A DNA stretch of 64,000 bases. Origin: JALYXV01 sp963791545 (lineage in GTDB: Bacteria > Actinomycetota > Acidimicrobiia > Acidimicrobiales > Palsa-688). Below are positions 62,736 to 64,000 of this stretch, piece after piece. The DNA lies in the NCBI GenBank assembly GCA_963791545.1, contig CAWBSR010000018.1, positions 124,001 through 188,000 on the forward strand. Reading direction: 5' to 3'. Under the pieces are notes generated by a model that did not search any database, had not been told where the DNA came from, and saw only the letters and a program-made list of their open reading frames with translations. Within the stretch, counting starts at the first letter, position 1; each line of letters starts with the position of its first letter. Position numbers and translations under genes: made by a program.

Positions 62736-64000
62736 GTGACCTCGCCCTTCCCAGCCCGGGTGGTTCGGGTCCTTCCTGACGTGGCTCCGATAACCCGGGA
62801 GTTCGACTACCTCGTTCCTCCTGCTCTTGGTGCTGAGGTGCGGGTTGGGTCCTTGGTCCGGATCAATCTCCATGGCCGGCGGGTGCGGGGGTGGGTGGTG
62901 GCCGACCATGTGTCGCCGCCCGAGGGAGTACAACTGCGGCCCCTTTCCAAGGTCACCGGGTATGGGCCCTCGGCCGAGGTGATCGGGTTGGTGGACTGGG
63001 CCGCCTGGCGGTGGGCGGGGCCCCGCGCCGCCCTCATGAAGTCGGCTTCGCCGGAATTCGCGGTCCGGGGGTTGCCGCCCCCCGTTTTGCCAAAAAGTGA
63101 TGCCCTGACAACACTTTTTGGCAAAACGGCATCGGGATCGCAGGACGATGGATTGATCAGCGATGCCTTTGCCGCCCGACGGGCCATTCTGCGGCTGCCA
63201 CCTGGCGCCGATCTGTTTCCCGTCGTACTGGCGGCGGCGCGCCTCGGGCGGGCGCTGGTCGTGGCGCCCTCGATGGATCGGGCCGAGCGGCTGGGGCGGC
63301 GGCTGCGGGCCGGTGGTATCTCGACCGCCGTGGTCCCCCGGGAATGGGCCCGCGCCGCGGCGGGCGTGGCGGTGGTGCTGGGGGCGCGCGGCGCCGCCTG
63401 GGCTCCATGCCCCGAACTGGCGGCGGTGGTCGTCCTGGACGGGCACGAGGAGGCGCTGCAGCAGGAGCAGGCGCCGACATGGAACGCGTGGATGGTCGCC
63501 GCCGAACGAGCCCGGCAGGCCGGGGTGCCGTGCGTGGTGGTCAGTCCCTGTCCCAGCGTGGAGATGCTCGCCTGGCCTCGGGTCCAGGTGCTGGCCCCCA
63601 GCCGGGAACAGGAGCGGGCCGGTTGGGCCGCTCTGGAGGTCGTCGACCGTCGCCGCGACGACCCTCGCACGGGCCTGTACTCGCCCCGTTTGGTGGCGCT
63701 GTTACGGGGTGGAGGTCGGATCATCTGCGTCCTCAACCGCAAGGGTCGGGTGCGCCTGCTGGCCTGCGCCTCGTGCGCAGAACTGGTCCGTTGCGAGCGC
63801 TGCGGGGCGACGGTGTCCCAGTCCGACGATGCCTTGACGTGCGGTCGTTGCCAGACCGTTCGCCCCACCGTCTGCCTGGCGTGTGGCTCGTCGCGGATGA
63901 AGGCGCTGCGGGTGGGGGTATCGCGGGCTCGGGAGGATCTCGAGCGGCTGGCGGGCCAGGCGGTCGGCGAAGTCACCGCGGCGTGCGGTGCCCTTCCCGA
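62736..64000 (+). CDS. priA: Primosomal protein N' PriA-like, 3' end beyond the window
   Basis: The first 421 residues of a replication-restart protein; the frame is open to the last base. The N-terminal 3'-end-binding domain (VVRVLPDVAPITREFDYLVP, VRGWVVADHVSPP) is clear. The helicase-like part has no GSGKT Walker A (the region reads ILRLPPGADLFPVVLAAARL), and VVLDGHEEALQ stands where a DEAH-like motif would be, as known for actinobacterial PriA. The zinc-site cysteines (CASCAELVRCERCG, CGRCQTVRPTVCLACGS) are kept. GTG 62736 is the start. An AT-rich palindrome interrupts the coding sequence in frame near residue 118-131. Confidence 0.9.
   Translation, partial: MTSPFPARVVRVLPDVAPITREFDYLVPPALGAEVRVGSLVRINLHGRRVRGWVVADHVSPPEGVQLRPLSKVTGYGPSAEVIGLVDWAAWRWAGPRAALMKSASPEFAVRGLPPPVLPKSDALTTLFGKTASGSQDDGLISDAFAARRAILRLPPGADLFPVVLAAARLGRALVVAPSMDRAERLGRRLRAGGISTAVVPREWARAAAGVAVVLGARGAAWAPCPELAAVVVLDGHEEALQQEQAPTWNAWMVAAERARQAGVPCVVVSPCPSVEMLAWPRVQVLAPSREQERAGWAALEVVDRRRDDPRTGLYSPRLVALLRGGGRIICVLNRKGRVRLLACASCAELVRCERCGATVSQSDDALTCGRCQTVRPTVCLACGSSRMKALRVGVSRAREDLERLAGQAVGEVTAACGALP
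63083..63128. repeat. 17-bp perfect inverted repeat inside priA
   Basis: CGTTTTGCCAAAAAGTG (63083-63099) and CACTTTTTGGCAAAACG (63112-63128) are exact reverse complements around a 12-nt loop. It is AT-rich in GC-rich coding DNA and codes VLPKSDALTTLFGKT in frame. It lies between the two PriA domains. Confidence 0.95.

Overview
The window is high-GC DNA with dense, overlapping genes, frequent GTG/TTG starts and ATGA/GTGA stop-start overlaps. Gene content points to an actinobacterium: mIHF, F420-type luciferase-like oxidoreductases, a PriA without helicase motifs, and the block alaS-ruvX-mltG-aroE ... aroC-aroK-aroB-aroQ-pepQ-efp-nusB ... pyrR-pyrB-pyrC-carA-carB-pyrD-pyrF-mihF-gmk-rpoZ-coaBC-metK-priA, an order known from actinomycetes such as Streptomyces. 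Type IV pili with a PilM-PilN fusion and no secretin gene suggest a deep-branching, single-membrane lineage such as Acidimicrobiia. That placement is inference from gene content only.

Layout. 0-1.6 kb: a TetR regulator divergent from an SDR-type epimerase, with an operator-like palindrome between them. 1.6-12.2 kb: one tightly coupled operon for reductive pyrimidine (or related cyclic ureide) breakdown. It encodes beta-ureidopropionase, a class III aminotransferase, dihydropyrimidinase, an unrecognised protein, methylmalonate-semialdehyde dehydrogenase, an F420-type oxidoreductase and a four-gene NMT1/THI5-like ABC importer, and ends in a large hairpin. 12.3-18.1 kb: two small membrane proteins, alaS (with a frame break at a slippery sequence), ruvX, mltG, aroE. 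18.1-23.9 kb: a DUF4388 protein and the pilus motor genes pilB, pilT, pilC. 24.0-31.9 kb: an accessory stretch with a hybrid PAS/GAF histidine kinase, a decayed receiver-domain relic, a long Pro-Val-rich surface protein with an LAATG sorting signal, a methyltransferase, a frame-broken cyanase gene and a zinc-ribbon RDD membrane protein. 32-33.8 kb: a small unknown protein and a stand-alone NuoF-like diaphorase. 33.8-38.9 kb: a second pilus locus with two pilin genes, each behind its own c-di-GMP-I (GEMM-I) riboswitch, a prepilin peptidase between them, then pilMN and pilO. 38.9-40.1 kb: a VOC protein and a lipoprotein. 40.3-45.6 kb: aromatic amino acid genes, pepQ, efp, nusB. 45.7-49.5 kb: a sedolisin protease, a P-loop kinase/luciferase-like fusion and a small coiled protein. 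49.6-58.7 kb: the pyrimidine biosynthesis operon behind a PyrR-box hairpin. 58.8-64 kb: mihF, gmk, rpoZ, coaBC (with a 15-bp minisatellite), metK and the 5' part of priA, which holds a 17-bp perfect inverted repeat and runs off the window end.

How it works together. The window holds both a pyrimidine salvage/degradation operon and the de novo pyrimidine operon. It also holds almost a full type IV pilus set, with pilin expression probably set by c-di-GMP. The most notable items are the paired riboswitch-pilin units, the pyrimidine-degradation operon with no dihydropyrimidine dehydrogenase but an F420-type oxidoreductase in its place, the slippery-site frame break in alaS, and the LAATG-anchored stalk protein. 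Single-base frame breaks in alaS and cynS could be real or could be assembly errors.
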